Shown one piece after another: positions 52,971 through 61,321 of a stretch of DNA of 64,000 nucleotides. Source of the DNA: Pseudoalteromonas apostichopi (GTDB lineage Bacteria > Pseudomonadota > Gammaproteobacteria > Enterobacterales > Alteromonadaceae); assembly GCF_030297135.1 (NCBI RefSeq), contig NZ_AP028066.1, forward strand, positions 806,001 to 870,000, written 5' to 3'. The translations under genes and the position numbers were made by a program. The notes under the pieces were generated by a model. That model was not told the DNA's origin, made no database searches, and saw only the letters and a list, made by a program, of their open reading frames with translations. The stretch's first letter is position 1. Each line of letters opens with the position of its first letter.

Positions 52971-53197
52971 TTGCATGTTAGGCATTGAGTTTCTATTTTA
53001 TAAACTAAACTTCCTTGCAAACTGGAGGCGAACCTTCTTGACAAATAGAGTTACCCTGTACGCACAATTTAAAAAATAAAGCCATCATATTGGATTGCTT
53101 TTTTGAAGAGTCCCCATCAAATAGTACAAAACTTCTTAGTCTATATAATTTGTTGACCTCGACTTACATCTTACTAAATGACCGCTTGCTGTTAGAA

Positions 53198-53257
53198 ATT
53201 AATTTGGGTGTCATGTTTTCAGATAATTTAAAGAAGCTTTTTATTAAAATGGGTGTC
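53198..53257 (-). repeat. Right-end pair of GACACCCA repeats
   Basis: TGGGTGTC occurs at 53205-53212 and 53250-53257 (inverted relative to the left end), 45 bases apart. The inner one keeps ATTAAT next to it, as in the left inner copy. Confidence 0.85.
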
Positions 53258-53461
53258 TAAATAAATATCTCTTATAAAGTGGCTAAGTTATGCATTTCAG
53301 ACATGAAAATGCATTATCTATTGGTAGAGTTATTAATTAACTACACGAACGATTCAATGCATAGTTACACCATCAAAATCAGGATAAACAAAATACAGAT
53401 GCAAAAAAACCAACATAAAAATCAAATATGGAAAAATTAATGCAAAAACACTCTTTTGCGG

Positions 53462-53490
53462 TTGACATCAGTTTCTAAAACACTTAAAAA
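53462..53490 (+). promoter_or_regulatory. Candidate ilvIH promoter
   Basis: TTGACA at 53462-53467 matches the -35 consensus exactly, and TAAAAA at 53485-53490 lies 17 bases on as a fair -10 box. A start near 53497 would leave about 60 bases before the leader peptide. Confidence 0.45.
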
Positions 53491-53557
53491 TACTACTAAC
53501 ATTTTTTAAACAGCAAACATTTAGTCTGCTGTCTGTTTTTAGAAGAAATTAAAAATA

Positions 53558-53635
53558 ATGAATATTCGCCGCCACCTTTTAGTCGTCAACGTTCTCGTAC
53601 TGGTCTTAGTTACAAGCCCAGCGGGAGGCTATTAA
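53558..53635 (+). CDS. ilvIH operon leader peptide, rich in Leu and Val
   Basis: This is a 25-codon frame from ATG 53558 to TAA 53633-53635. It reads MNIRRHLLVVNVLVLVLVTS and then PAGGY, so twelve of residues 7-18 except one Asn are Leu or Val. It is followed by a strong terminator and then ilvI. This is the usual layout of branched-chain amino acid attenuators: low charged tRNA-Leu or tRNA-Val stalls the ribosome and prevents termination. It resembles the leaders of enteric ilvGMEDA and ilvBN. Confidence 0.92.
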   Translation: MNIRRHLLVVNVLVLVLVTSPAGGY

Positions 53636-53661
53636 AAGGTGAAAGCACGCTTTTTAAAAAA

Positions 53662-53687
53662 CCCCCGCCTTATGCGGGGGTTTTTTT
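53662..53687 (+). terminator. Attenuator terminator before ilvI
   Basis: CCCCCGC (53662-53668) pairs with GCGGGGG (53674-53680), followed by seven T residues. GCGGG at 53621-53625, inside the leader peptide frame, could pair with CCCGC at 53664-53668 as an antiterminator. CACCTTTTA at the start of the leader (from about 53571) is complementary to TAAAAGGTG at its end (53633-53641). Confidence 0.9.
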
Positions 53688-53720
53688 ATGCATTTATGCT
53701 GCACAGATAGAGGAATGAGG

Positions 53721-55445
53721 ATGAGTACAACTGAATATAATGGATCCGAACTAGTTGTTCGGGCACTTAAAGAATTGAATGTAAAGTATATTTTCGGCTA
53801 TCCTGGCGGGTCTGTCCTTGATTTATATGATGCGTTATTTCAACAAGAAGATATTGAGCATATATTAGTACGCCACGAACAAGCTGCTACTCATATGGCT
53901 GATGGTTATGCCCGTGCGACTGGTGAAGTTGGTGTTGTACTTGCAACCTCAGGCCCAGGTGCAACAAACTGTGTTACAGGTATTGCTACTGCTTACATGG
54001 ACTCTATTCCTATGGTGGTACTTTCAGGCCAAGTTCCTACAGGTTTAATAGGTGATGATGCATTCCAAGAGACTGATATCGTTGGTTGCTCTCGCCCTAT
54101 CGTAAAGCACAGTTATAACTGTCGTAGCGCAAAAGATATTCCAACAATCTTAGCCAAAGCATTTTACTTAGCCAGTACAGGCCGCCCTGGCCCGGTTGTG
54201 GTTGAACTACCAAAAGATATGCTTAACCCTGAATTAAAGTTTCCGTTTGAGTTTCCAAAAACGACTGAGCTTAGAACTTATAACCCGAATACCAAGGGTC
54301 ATTCAAAACAAATTCGTAAAGCTGTTAGCGCTATATTAGAAGCTAAAAAGCTGGTTATTTATTCAGGTGGCGGCATCATACTTTCAAACACCTCTGAGCA
54401 ACTAACTCACTTGGTTGAATCATTAAACGCACCGATCACTAATACCTTGATGGGTCTGGGTGGCATCAGCGGTACGCACCCTAACTTTATTGGCATGTTA
54501 GGTATGCACGGTAGCCTTGAAGCAAATAAAGCCATGGCAAATGCTGATGTTATTTTAGCCTTAGGTGCTCGATTCGATGATCGGGTAACAAATAATGTTA
54601 AGAAATTCTGCCCAAATGCCACCATCGTTCATGTTGATGTTGACCCAACCTCAATATCTAAAACAATCAAAGCGCACATCCCAGTTGTTGGCTGCTTACA
54701 AACTGTACTTGAACAGTTACAAACAGCGATTGATAAAAGCTCTATTTCAATTGATCGTTCTGCACAAGAAGATTGGTGGCGTCAGATCATTAGCTGGCGT
54801 GAACAAAAATGCCTTAGCTACAGCACCGATGGCGATAAAATCAAACCACAAGCGGTTATCGAAGCAATCTACAAGGCAACCAATGGTGATGCTTACATCA
54901 GCTCTGATGTAGGTCAGCATCAAATGTTTGCAGCTCAGTATTATCCGTTTAAACACCCACGCCAATGGATTAACTCTGGTGGCTTAGGCACTATGGGCTT
55001 TGGTTTACCTGCGGCAATGGGCGTGAAGCTTGCTTTCCCTGAAAAAGAGTCAATCTGTGTGACTGGAGATGGTTCAATTCAAATGAACATCCAAGAACTA
55101 TCAACCTGCTTACAATACAATTTAGCAGTAAAAGTTGTGTCGTTGAATAACCGCTCTCTGGGCATGGTGCGTCAATGGCAAGATATGATGTATTCAGGTC
55201 GTCACTCATCTTCTTACATGGAATCACTTCCTGATTTCGTAAAATTAGTAGAAAGCTATGGTCATATAGGTATTCGCGTTGATCATATTGATGAGCTACA
55301 GCCTGCTATTGAAAAAGCCATGTCTATAAATGACAGGTTAGTATTTTTAGATATCTGTGTAGATGAGAAAGAACATGTTTACCCTATGCAAATCAAGCTA
55401 GGGGCAGTCGATGATATGTGGTTACGTAAAGGAGTAAAAGCATAA
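53721..55445 (+). CDS. ilvI: Acetolactate synthase, large catalytic subunit
   Basis: This 574-residue TPP- and FAD-dependent enzyme makes acetolactate and acetohydroxybutyrate for valine, leucine and isoleucine. It has FGYPGGSVLDLYDAL, LVRHEQAATHMADGYARATG (TPP-activating Glu), TSGPGATNCVTG and the TPP-Mg motif TGDGSIQMNIQEL followed by NNRSLGMVRQWQ. The length equals that of E. coli IlvI and the sequence is closer to IlvI than to IlvB or IlvG. ATG at 53721 is chosen over upstream in-frame starts by comparison with IlvI. It overlaps ilvH by one base. Confidence 0.94.
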   Translation: MSTTEYNGSELVVRALKELNVKYIFGYPGGSVLDLYDALFQQEDIEHILVRHEQAATHMADGYARATGEVGVVLATSGPGATNCVTGIATAYMDSIPMVVLSGQVPTGLIGDDAFQETDIVGCSRPIVKHSYNCRSAKDIPTILAKAFYLASTGRPGPVVVELPKDMLNPELKFPFEFPKTTELRTYNPNTKGHSKQIRKAVSAILEAKKLVIYSGGGIILSNTSEQLTHLVESLNAPITNTLMGLGGISGTHPNFIGMLGMHGSLEANKAMANADVILALGARFDDRVTNNVKKFCPNATIVHVDVDPTSISKTIKAHIPVVGCLQTVLEQLQTAIDKSSISIDRSAQEDWWRQIISWREQKCLSYSTDGDKIKPQAVIEAIYKATNGDAYISSDVGQHQMFAAQYYPFKHPRQWINSGGLGTMGFGLPAAMGVKLAFPEKESICVTGDGSIQMNIQELSTCLQYNLAVKVVSLNNRSLGMVRQWQDMMYSGRHSSSYMESLPDFVKLVESYGHIGIRVDHIDELQPAIEKAMSINDRLVFLDICVDEKEHVYPMQIKLGAVDDMWLRKGVKA

Positions 55446-55942
55446 TGCGCCGTATTTTATCAATCTTATTAGAAAACGAACCTGGCTCGTTATCGCGCAT
55501 TGTAGGCTTATTTTCACAGCGCGCTTACAACATCGATAGCCTTACTGTTGGTACGACTGACGATCATTCTCTGTCGCGTATTACCATTACCACTATGGGT
55601 GATGATCGTATCGTTGAACAAATCACCAAGCAAGTGAACAAGTTAGTAGATGTCCTCAAGATTATTGATCTAACCGAAATGGCGCATATTGAACGTGAGC
55701 TGTTGCTAGTTAAAGTATTTGCCCAAGATGAGACAACTCGTGCAGCAGTAACTCGTGTTGCAGATGTATTTCAAGGTGCTATTTTAGATATGGGTCGCCA
55801 CAGCTACACTCTGCAGCTTGTAGCGAGTACTGAAAAGATCGAATCTTTCCTTGATACCCTGCGTCATGAAACCGATATTATTGAGGTAGTGCGTTCAGGT
55901 GCAGTTGGCATTGGTCGTGGTGATAAAGCGTTAAAGGCGTAA
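55445..55942 (+). CDS. ilvH: Acetolactate synthase, small regulatory subunit
   Basis: This 165-residue protein has an N-terminal ACT domain (LLENEPGSLSRIVGLFSQRA, then YNIDSLTVGTTDDHSLSRIT), which binds valine and gives feedback control, and a C-terminal domain needed to activate IlvI. The length matches E. coli IlvH. Its ATG shares the A of the ilvI stop, so the two are translated in step. Confidence 0.95.
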   Translation: MRRILSILLENEPGSLSRIVGLFSQRAYNIDSLTVGTTDDHSLSRITITTMGDDRIVEQITKQVNKLVDVLKIIDLTEMAHIERELLLVKVFAQDETTRAAVTRVADVFQGAILDMGRHSYTLQLVASTEKIESFLDTLRHETDIIEVVRSGAVGIGRGDKALKA

Positions 55943-55977
55943 GCCTTTTTCGCAGTAGCGATTAAATTACAGACACA

Positions 55978-56002
55978 AAAAAAGGGCTATAAGCCCTTTT
56001 TT
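55978..56002. terminator. Bidirectional terminator between ilvH and hup
   Basis: AAAAGGGCT (to 55988) pairs with AGCCC and T residues (55992-56002), with A/T tracts on both sides. A second small stem AAGGC-GTA-GCCTT overlaps the ilvH stop codon. Confidence 0.85.
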
Positions 56003-56024
56003 CAATAAATAGTAAGTTACCCTA

Positions 56025-56300
56025 TTAAGGATTAACTTGGTCTTTAAGACCTTTACCCGCTTTAAAGCTTGGGATAGTTGCTGCCGCAATTTGAATTTCT
56101 GCACCAGTTTGTGGGTTACGGCCAGTACGCGCTGCACGCTCTTTTACTGAGAAAGTACCGAAACCAACTAATGCTACTGAGTTACCTTCTTTAAGAGAGT
56201 TAGTAACTGCGCCAGTGAATGCATCTAGTGCACGAGTTGCTGCCGCTTTTGAGATTTCTGCATCAGTAGCAATTTTTTCAACTAATTGAGCTTTATTCAT
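56025..56300 (-). CDS. hup: DNA-binding protein HU
   Basis: This 91-residue histone-like protein begins MNKAQLVEKIATDAEISKAA and has the family signature GFGTFSVKERAARTGRNPQT, including the intercalating Pro in RNPQTG. It packs and bends chromosomal DNA. The start at 56300 gives the usual 90-91 residues; the upstream in-frame start would add 18. I cannot tell alpha from beta subunit with confidence. Confidence 0.95.
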   Translation of the reverse strand: MNKAQLVEKIATDAEISKAAATRALDAFTGAVTNSLKEGNSVALVGFGTFSVKERAARTGRNPQTGAEIQIAAATIPSFKAGKGLKDQVNP

Positions 56301-56504
56301 TGTTAGATTCCTATTCGTTATTATTTTGCCTTCGCAAAACCTATCTTTATGCATTTTTGAGAAGTTAGCAACAGCAAATTGCTATTTTTACGTAATTTAT
56401 TCAAAAATGACTACTATTTAACTATCAATCACAAGGTTAGTGACATCAGTATTAATAAAGACTTAATTTAACTTCCATAACTAAATTTTATGATAGCCAA
56501 ACCA

Positions 56505-57038
56505 TCATTCAATTTTCTCGATAACTAAGGTAACTTCCCCAACCTCAAAGCCAAACTTATCAATAGCGGTACGGTTTATCAAGCGTGATTGTGTTACCAA
56601 GTACATCCAATCATCGAAATTCACCACTAAAGTACTATCTTTATATGGAAGTTCGACAGAATATGTCCAGTGGAACACACTACCATTACTATCACCCTTT
56701 GCTTCGCCAACCACATCTGAGGCTGTACCTGTGATACTGCCATCTTCATTGATGGTGATATACCAAATACGCGTTTGCGTTTCGCCATCATCATAAACAA
56801 ATTGCTCGTCAATCACTCCCTGATTGCCATCCCAAGTTGCTTTCATATCGACAACCAGCTTACGAGTTAATTCACCTTTATGGTCTTGAACAACGCCGTA
56901 GGCTTTGAGCTTTCCGCTAAAAAACTGTTTAAAGTCAAACTTAGGTTCTGTGCCTTGATAATAATCAACGTTTGGCGCAGAGCAGCTGGTAATTAACAAT
57001 ACCATAGCAAAAATAAAAAGTGCTTTGAGCTTAATCAT
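56505..57038 (-). CDS. DUF3833-like lipoprotein
   Basis: This 177-residue protein has a lipoprotein signal (LLITSC, Cys19) and a beta-rich body (FFSGKLKAYGVVQDHKGELT, then TWDGNQGVIDEQFVYDDGE, then DDWMYLVTQSRLINRT). It matches DUF3833, commonly found at the end of the cfa-containing operons of marine gammaproteobacteria. It overlaps the chalcone-isomerase-like gene by eight bases. The start at 57038 follows GGAGGG. Its function is unknown; a lipid-carrying role in the periplasm is plausible. Confidence 0.85.
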   Translation of the reverse strand: MIKLKALFIFAMVLLITSCSAPNVDYYQGTEPKFDFKQFFSGKLKAYGVVQDHKGELTRKLVVDMKATWDGNQGVIDEQFVYDDGETQTRIWYITINEDGSITGTASDVVGEAKGDSNGSVFHWTYSVELPYKDSTLVVNFDDWMYLVTQSRLINRTAIDKFGFEVGEVTLVIEKIE

Positions 57039-57528
57039 GTTTCCCTCCAATAAGCTGTTTTCGAAGTGATGGTTCAGAAGTGTCAGGACTTAACCAAATT
57101 GCTAAAAAGTTATTAGCGAATTTTTTGTCACCAACCTGACCTAACTTTTTGTCATTAAAGTAGAAAGTACCAATGCCTTGCTCGTTCGTACGAAACGACA
57201 GCGAATCATTCTTTTTGATATCAGGCCAAAGGGCTAATAACTGTTCGTCGTATACACCTACCATGTCATTGAGCTTTAAATGTTGCCATTGCTCGTTGGT
57301 TGCTTTAACGATGTCTTTTGCATCAAAATCCCGTAAATAGGTAAGTGTTAACTTGCTGGGGTGCTGACCAAATTGATACGAACCCGTTGGCGTTTCTAGT
57401 TTGGCGTTATACACATCCCAAAATAGATACTCCATCTTGGCTTGTCCTACTGTTTTAAAGCCGTTTGCGATAGCCCCTGCTGAAAAAAATAACGCAGCAA
57501 ACAAGGATAATTTAAGTGACTGATACAT
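57031..57528 (-). CDS. Chalcone isomerase-like periplasmic protein
   Basis: This 165-residue protein has a signal peptide (about residues 1-21). The body (YLFWDVYNAKLETPTG, then LTLTYLRDFDAKDIVKATNE, then FRTNEQGIGTFYFND) fits the chalcone isomerase-like fold of bacterial proteins. Those are not known to act on chalcones and probably bind fatty acids or related molecules. It sits in the cfa operon just before the DUF3833 gene. The start at 57528 follows AGGA; a TTG three bases earlier is in frame. Confidence 0.82.
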   Translation of the reverse strand: MYQSLKLSLFAALFFSAGAIANGFKTVGQAKMEYLFWDVYNAKLETPTGSYQFGQHPSKLTLTYLRDFDAKDIVKATNEQWQHLKLNDMVGVYDEQLLALWPDIKKNDSLSFRTNEQGIGTFYFNDKKLGQVGDKKFANNFLAIWLSPDTSEPSLRKQLIGGKHD

Positions 57529-57583
57529 CAATAAATCCTAAAAGTTGTGTTATTAATCATTACGTAAAGCATAACTGAACTGA

Positions 57584-58078
57584 TCATTTAGACGCTAAAA
57601 ATCGCTTATTAATAGTGATGATAATCATAAACATGCTCGCCCATCCTAAACCATAAATAAGCCAAAACTGCCAAATAGCAAATTGTGTGTTAAGTACTTC
57701 AAAGCGCATCCCAGCGTAGTAACTGGCTGGAGCAAATAACGCGCAAACACCCCAGCCAATATACCAAGGCAACTTTTGTAGAAATTTCATCGAAGTATTA
57801 ATAGTTAGAAGTAGCGCAGTCCAAAGTACAGCAAGCCATAAGGGAAAGGGACTCTCTTTAAAAGCGAGTAAATTAAAACTACTCGCTAGCCATTCATAAC
57901 CTAAAGCAAGCGGTAAGCCGCATAAAATTAGCCAAATATCTTGTCTTCGCTGCGTTGATAAAAAAATCATCACAGCTACAACAGCTAAAGCGGGTATCAG
58001 AGAGTTGTGTTCGAGGAGTAAGGCCATAAACCAAACTCCTTGAAACAACGCAAAATTAATAATTGAGCGCGATATCAT
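57584..58078 (-). CDS. DUF2878 membrane protein
   Basis: This 164-residue protein has about five membrane helices (ALFQGVWFMALLL, LCGLPLALGYEWL, LWLAVLWTALLLT and more). DUF2878 proteins are found in operons with cfa and DUF1365 genes and have no known function. It overlaps the end of cfa by 23 bases, so the start at 58078 is preferred over in-frame starts further inside cfa. Confidence 0.82.
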   Translation of the reverse strand: MISRSIINFALFQGVWFMALLLEHNSLIPALAVVAVMIFLSTQRRQDIWLILCGLPLALGYEWLASSFNLLAFKESPFPLWLAVLWTALLLTINTSMKFLQKLPWYIGWGVCALFAPASYYAGMRFEVLNTQFAIWQFWLIYGLGWASMFMIIITINKRFLASK

Positions 58079-59318
58079 CGCCAGAATGGCCAAAACGCGG
58101 TTTACGGGCAACTAAATGAACGGTACTGATGGCGCGGGTTCTAAATGCTCCTTCACAGTAAGCTAAGTAAAATAGCCATAAGCGATAAAAACGCTGGTCA
58201 AATTTCACTTTATCTATTTCAGGCCAACTAGCAACAAAGCGCTCACGCCAGTCAGCCAAGGTTCTTGCATAGTGAACACCAATATCTTTGACACTATGCA
58301 CGACCATGTCTGTTTGCTGCTTTATTTGCTTATTCATTTCATCTAAGCAAGGCAGGCAGCCACCTGGGAAGATATATTGCTGAATAAAGTCTGAGTTCTT
58401 TAGGTAATGACTGTAACGCTGATCAGCGATGGTAATTGCTTGGATAAGCATTGCACCACTGTCTTTTAATAAAGACTGACATTTAGCAAAAAAGCCTGGT
58501 AAGTACTCATGACCTACTGCTTCAATCATTTCGATTGACACAAGCTTATCGTATCTACCTTCTAACAGACGATAATCCTGCTTCAGTAAAGTGATTTTAT
58601 CCTCAAGTTTTAGCTCTTTAACTTTTTGTTCTACATAAGCATGTTGCTCATCAGAAATCGTCGTAGTCGTAACATGACAATCAAAATGTGTTGCAGCGTA
58701 AATCGCAAAGGCGCCCCACCCTGTGCCAATCTCAATAACAGAATCACCTGGCTGTAAATCAACTTGCTCACAAATTAATGCCAGCTTATGAGATTGGGCT
58801 TGTTCAAGGGTGGCTTGTTTTGAAGGATACACTGCACAAGAATACAGCATTTCATCACTTAAAAATGCACTGTATAGGTCGTTACCTAAATCATAATGCG
58901 CTGCAATATTCTTTTTCGAACCGCTGGCTGAGTTTTTATTTTTAAGATGATTAAGTCTGTGCGCAATACCACTTAAAAAAGCAAATTTTTTCTCAAAGGC
59001 ATCTAGTTGATCTTGATTAAGGGCAAATATTTCAATAAGTTTAGTGAGGTTGTCACAATCCCAATAACCAAGAATGTAGGCCTCACCAGCACCAACACTG
59101 CCAGATAAAGCAAATGACTTATACATCGCAGCATCATTCACTGTAACCGTTGCGTTCAAATCACTTGTCAAATCACCGAAATGCTCTTTTTGATTACCTT
59201 CAATGAGCGTAATACGTCCAGTATCTATACTGTTGAATGCACCTATGACAAGTTTTTTATACAGCTTTGTCATCCAGCAAGTCGTTGCGGCTTGCGTTAA
59301 ATTTGATACTTTTTCCAT
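58056..59318 (-). CDS. cfa: Cyclopropane-fatty-acyl-phospholipid synthase family protein
   Basis: This 420-residue SAM-dependent methyltransferase has an N-terminal lipid-binding region and the SAM-binding VIEIGTGWGAFAIYAATHFD, then KLVSIEMIEAVGHEYLPGFF and IQQYIFPGGCLP. It adds a methylene bridge (or methyl group) to unsaturated acyl chains of phospholipids at the membrane. In this operon type it is often a second, stress-linked paralogue of Cfa, so the exact product may differ from a cyclopropane. The start at 59318 follows AGGTGATG. Confidence 0.9.
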   Translation of the reverse strand: MEKVSNLTQAATTCWMTKLYKKLVIGAFNSIDTGRITLIEGNQKEHFGDLTSDLNATVTVNDAAMYKSFALSGSVGAGEAYILGYWDCDNLTKLIEIFALNQDQLDAFEKKFAFLSGIAHRLNHLKNKNSASGSKKNIAAHYDLGNDLYSAFLSDEMLYSCAVYPSKQATLEQAQSHKLALICEQVDLQPGDSVIEIGTGWGAFAIYAATHFDCHVTTTTISDEQHAYVEQKVKELKLEDKITLLKQDYRLLEGRYDKLVSIEMIEAVGHEYLPGFFAKCQSLLKDSGAMLIQAITIADQRYSHYLKNSDFIQQYIFPGGCLPCLDEMNKQIKQQTDMVVHSVKDIGVHYARTLADWRERFVASWPEIDKVKFDQRFYRLWLFYLAYCEGAFRTRAISTVHLVARKPRFGHSGDDIALNY

Positions 59319-59340
59319 CACATCACCTAGTTGAATTCTC

Positions 59341-60072
59341 TTATTTGCCCGAGTGACCAATAAATGGCACACGTTTGCAAAACAATTTCAAAGCATGAAG
59401 GTAAATACCCTTAAAGATACTAAACGTCATAGCCGGAAACTGTTTAAGCACGGCACTAACCCGCTCCTTCGTCAGGAGGTGCTTTTGCAAACGCAGGGTT
59501 GCATCAAACAAAAGAGTCTCGTCTTTTTTATTTTCAATATGAATCATGGTGTTATCAGAATTCATTCTAATATTCCAATGATAGTTCATATCTAAGTTCA
59601 TGAAAGGTGATACGGAGAAAACCTTTTTAAAGTTCACTTTTTTTTCAAGAGGTACTACATAATAATGACGTTCATTCCAAGGGGTATTGCTTACTTCAGC
59701 AAGCATGTGGGTAAAGTCACCATTACTAGTTTGAAAGAAGAAAAAGTTTACAGGGCTAAAGTACAGCCCTAAACAACGCATTTGTCCGAGCATAAAAACA
59801 TTGGCAAATTCATTAGAAATGCCTAGCTCTTTAATTTTATTAAGCGCACGCTGCTTGAGTGGTAACTGCATATCAGTTTGATAATTAAAGTAATCACTTT
59901 GTTTAAATTTAAGAGCCTTAAAGCCACTAGAACCAAGCCAAGGGTGAATACCATTTAGCTCATTAGGATTTGCTAAATCAACCCACATCATATAAAGCGG
60001 GTATTTAAAGTGATGCTCTTTAACCGCAAAACGCCGATGACGAACATCACCTATATAAATAGCACTATTCAA
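59341..60072 (-). CDS. DUF1365 protein
   Basis: This 243-residue protein matches DUF1365 (YIGDVRHRRFAVKEHHFKYP, then YFSPVNFFFFQTSNGDFTHM, then VEVSNTPWNERHYYVVP-like). The family always sits with the FAD oxidoreductase and cfa genes; its function is unknown. The start is TTG at 60072, with GGAGTAGAG just upstream, overlapping the stop of the preceding gene by eight bases. Confidence 0.9.
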   Translation of the reverse strand: MNSAIYIGDVRHRRFAVKEHHFKYPLYMMWVDLANPNELNGIHPWLGSSGFKALKFKQSDYFNYQTDMQLPLKQRALNKIKELGISNEFANVFMLGQMRCLGLYFSPVNFFFFQTSNGDFTHMLAEVSNTPWNERHYYVVPLEKKVNFKKVFSVSPFMNLDMNYHWNIRMNSDNTMIHIENKKDETLLFDATLRLQKHLLTKERVSAVLKQFPAMTFSIFKGIYLHALKLFCKRVPFIGHSGK

Positions 60073-61321
60073 ACTCTACTCCGAGTTTTTGCGCCACATT
60101 GACAGCACTTCTGACACCGTCTTCGTGGAAGCCGTTATACCAGTATGCTCCGCAAAAATAGCTATTGTTTTTTCCATCAATCAAGGATTTTTGCTGCTGT
60201 GCTGCTATCGACTCTTTGTTAAATACTGGATGGTGGTATGTAAACTCTCGTAGAATTTTATCTTTGTTAATGCCATCAAGGTGGTTAAGCGTGACACAAA
60301 ATTGTGTGTCGCTTTTAATTCCTTGTAGAATATTCATTTGATATGTGACAACAGCGGCTTTGTCTGTGTTGTTGTTTAATAGGTAATTCCAGCTAGCCCA
60401 CGCAGCTTTTCGTTTTGGTAAAAGTGTTGTATCGGTATGTAGTACCACTGAGTTAGCCGTGTATGGTATAGCTGAGAGAACACGTTTTTCGTCTGCGCTT
60501 GGGTCTAATAATAGGTTTAATGCTTGATCGGAATGGCAAGCAAACACCACCTTGTCGAATGTTTCGCTATGGCCATCATCAAAATGCACATGCACACTGC
60601 CATCTTTTCGAGATACCGAGCTGATATTGCTATTTAAACGAATTTTATCAGCAAAGCCTTGGATCATCGGTTTGATGTATTCGCGAGAACCACCCGGAAT
60701 AACATACCACTGCGGGCGATTAGTAATATCCAGCAAACCGTGGTTATAAAAGAACTTAACAAAAAACTCTACGCCAACTTGCGCCATTTCTTTTATACTT
60801 GTTGACCAAATAGCAGCCCCCATCGGCAAGATATAATGGAAACGGAAAAAATCGTTAAAGTGATGCTCGTCTAAAAACTCACCTAAAGTTTGGTTTGCCT
60901 TATAATTTTTTTCAGCATGCAATGATTTACACACTTCATTAAAACGAACGATGTCTTTCAATAGTTTCCAAAATTTAGGGCGAAAGATATTACGTTTTTG
61001 AGCAAATAAACTAAAGAAGGTGTGGCCATTATATTCAAATCCCGTTTGCTCATTATGCACACTAAAACTCATTTGCGTTTTCTGGCGTTCAACACCTAAA
61101 CGCTCAAGTAATTTTTCAAAATACGGGTAGGTCCGGTCGTTAAATACAATAAAGCCTGTATCAACAGCGTATTCAACGCCATCAATCTTTACGTCAATGG
61201 TTGCAGTATGGCCACCTATGTAATCGTTTTTCTCAAATACGGTTACATCGTAATGTTTGTGCAAGAGGTGCGCACAGCTTAAACCTGCTATGCCTGATCC
61301 AATAACAGCCACTTTTTTCAA
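60065..61321 (-). CDS. FAD/NAD(P)-binding oxidoreductase of the amine-oxidase type
   Basis: The 418-residue flavoprotein has N-terminal VAVIGSGIAGLSCAHLLHKH, then FEKNDYIGGHTATI, and the DTGFIVFNDRTYPYF motif of the COG2907 group. The C-terminus closes with FCGAYWYNGFHEDGVRSAVN. It may oxidise or desaturate acyl chains together with its neighbours. The chosen start is TTG at 61321, which shares TTGA with the stop of the upstream gene and has AAGGA upstream; the ATG at 61351 would overlap that gene by 34 bases. Translational coupling is likely. Confidence 0.88.
   Translation of the reverse strand: MKKVAVIGSGIAGLSCAHLLHKHYDVTVFEKNDYIGGHTATIDVKIDGVEYAVDTGFIVFNDRTYPYFEKLLERLGVERQKTQMSFSVHNEQTGFEYNGHTFFSLFAQKRNIFRPKFWKLLKDIVRFNEVCKSLHAEKNYKANQTLGEFLDEHHFNDFFRFHYILPMGAAIWSTSIKEMAQVGVEFFVKFFYNHGLLDITNRPQWYVIPGGSREYIKPMIQGFADKIRLNSNISSVSRKDGSVHVHFDDGHSETFDKVVFACHSDQALNLLLDPSADEKRVLSAIPYTANSVVLHTDTTLLPKRKAAWASWNYLLNNNTDKAAVVTYQMNILQGIKSDTQFCVTLNHLDGINKDKILREFTYHHPVFNKESIAAQQQKSLIDGKNNSYFCGAYWYNGFHEDGVRSAVNVAQKLGVEFE

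Larger units (their letters stand above)
51878..53257. mobile_element. RAYT-type transposon with two nested pairs of terminal repeats
   Basis: The element is about 1.38 kb. The outer repeat AGACACCCAcTTT (51878-51890) is matched inverted at 53245-53257 (AAAATGGGTGTCT). The inner repeat AGACACCCAACTTAAT (51919-51934) is matched inverted at 53198-53212 (ATTAATTTGGGTGTC). The single gene inside is a REP-associated tyrosine transposase. The boundaries are drawn at the outer repeats; no target duplication is evident, as expected for Y1 transposases. Confidence 0.6.
52971..53557. other. Gap between the transposase gene and the ilv leader
   Basis: The first 290 bases are the right flank of the transposon, ending at the outer repeat (53257). 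The remainder is A+T-rich and must carry the ilvIH promoter. An imperfect dyad ATGCATTT-8-AAAATGCAT lies at about 53290-53313 and may be an operator or chance. I see no gene here. Confidence 0.55.

Noticed and set aside
54595..54965. Alternative frames in ilvI
   Set aside because: ilvI is complete and matches its family along its full length. These frames are shadows.
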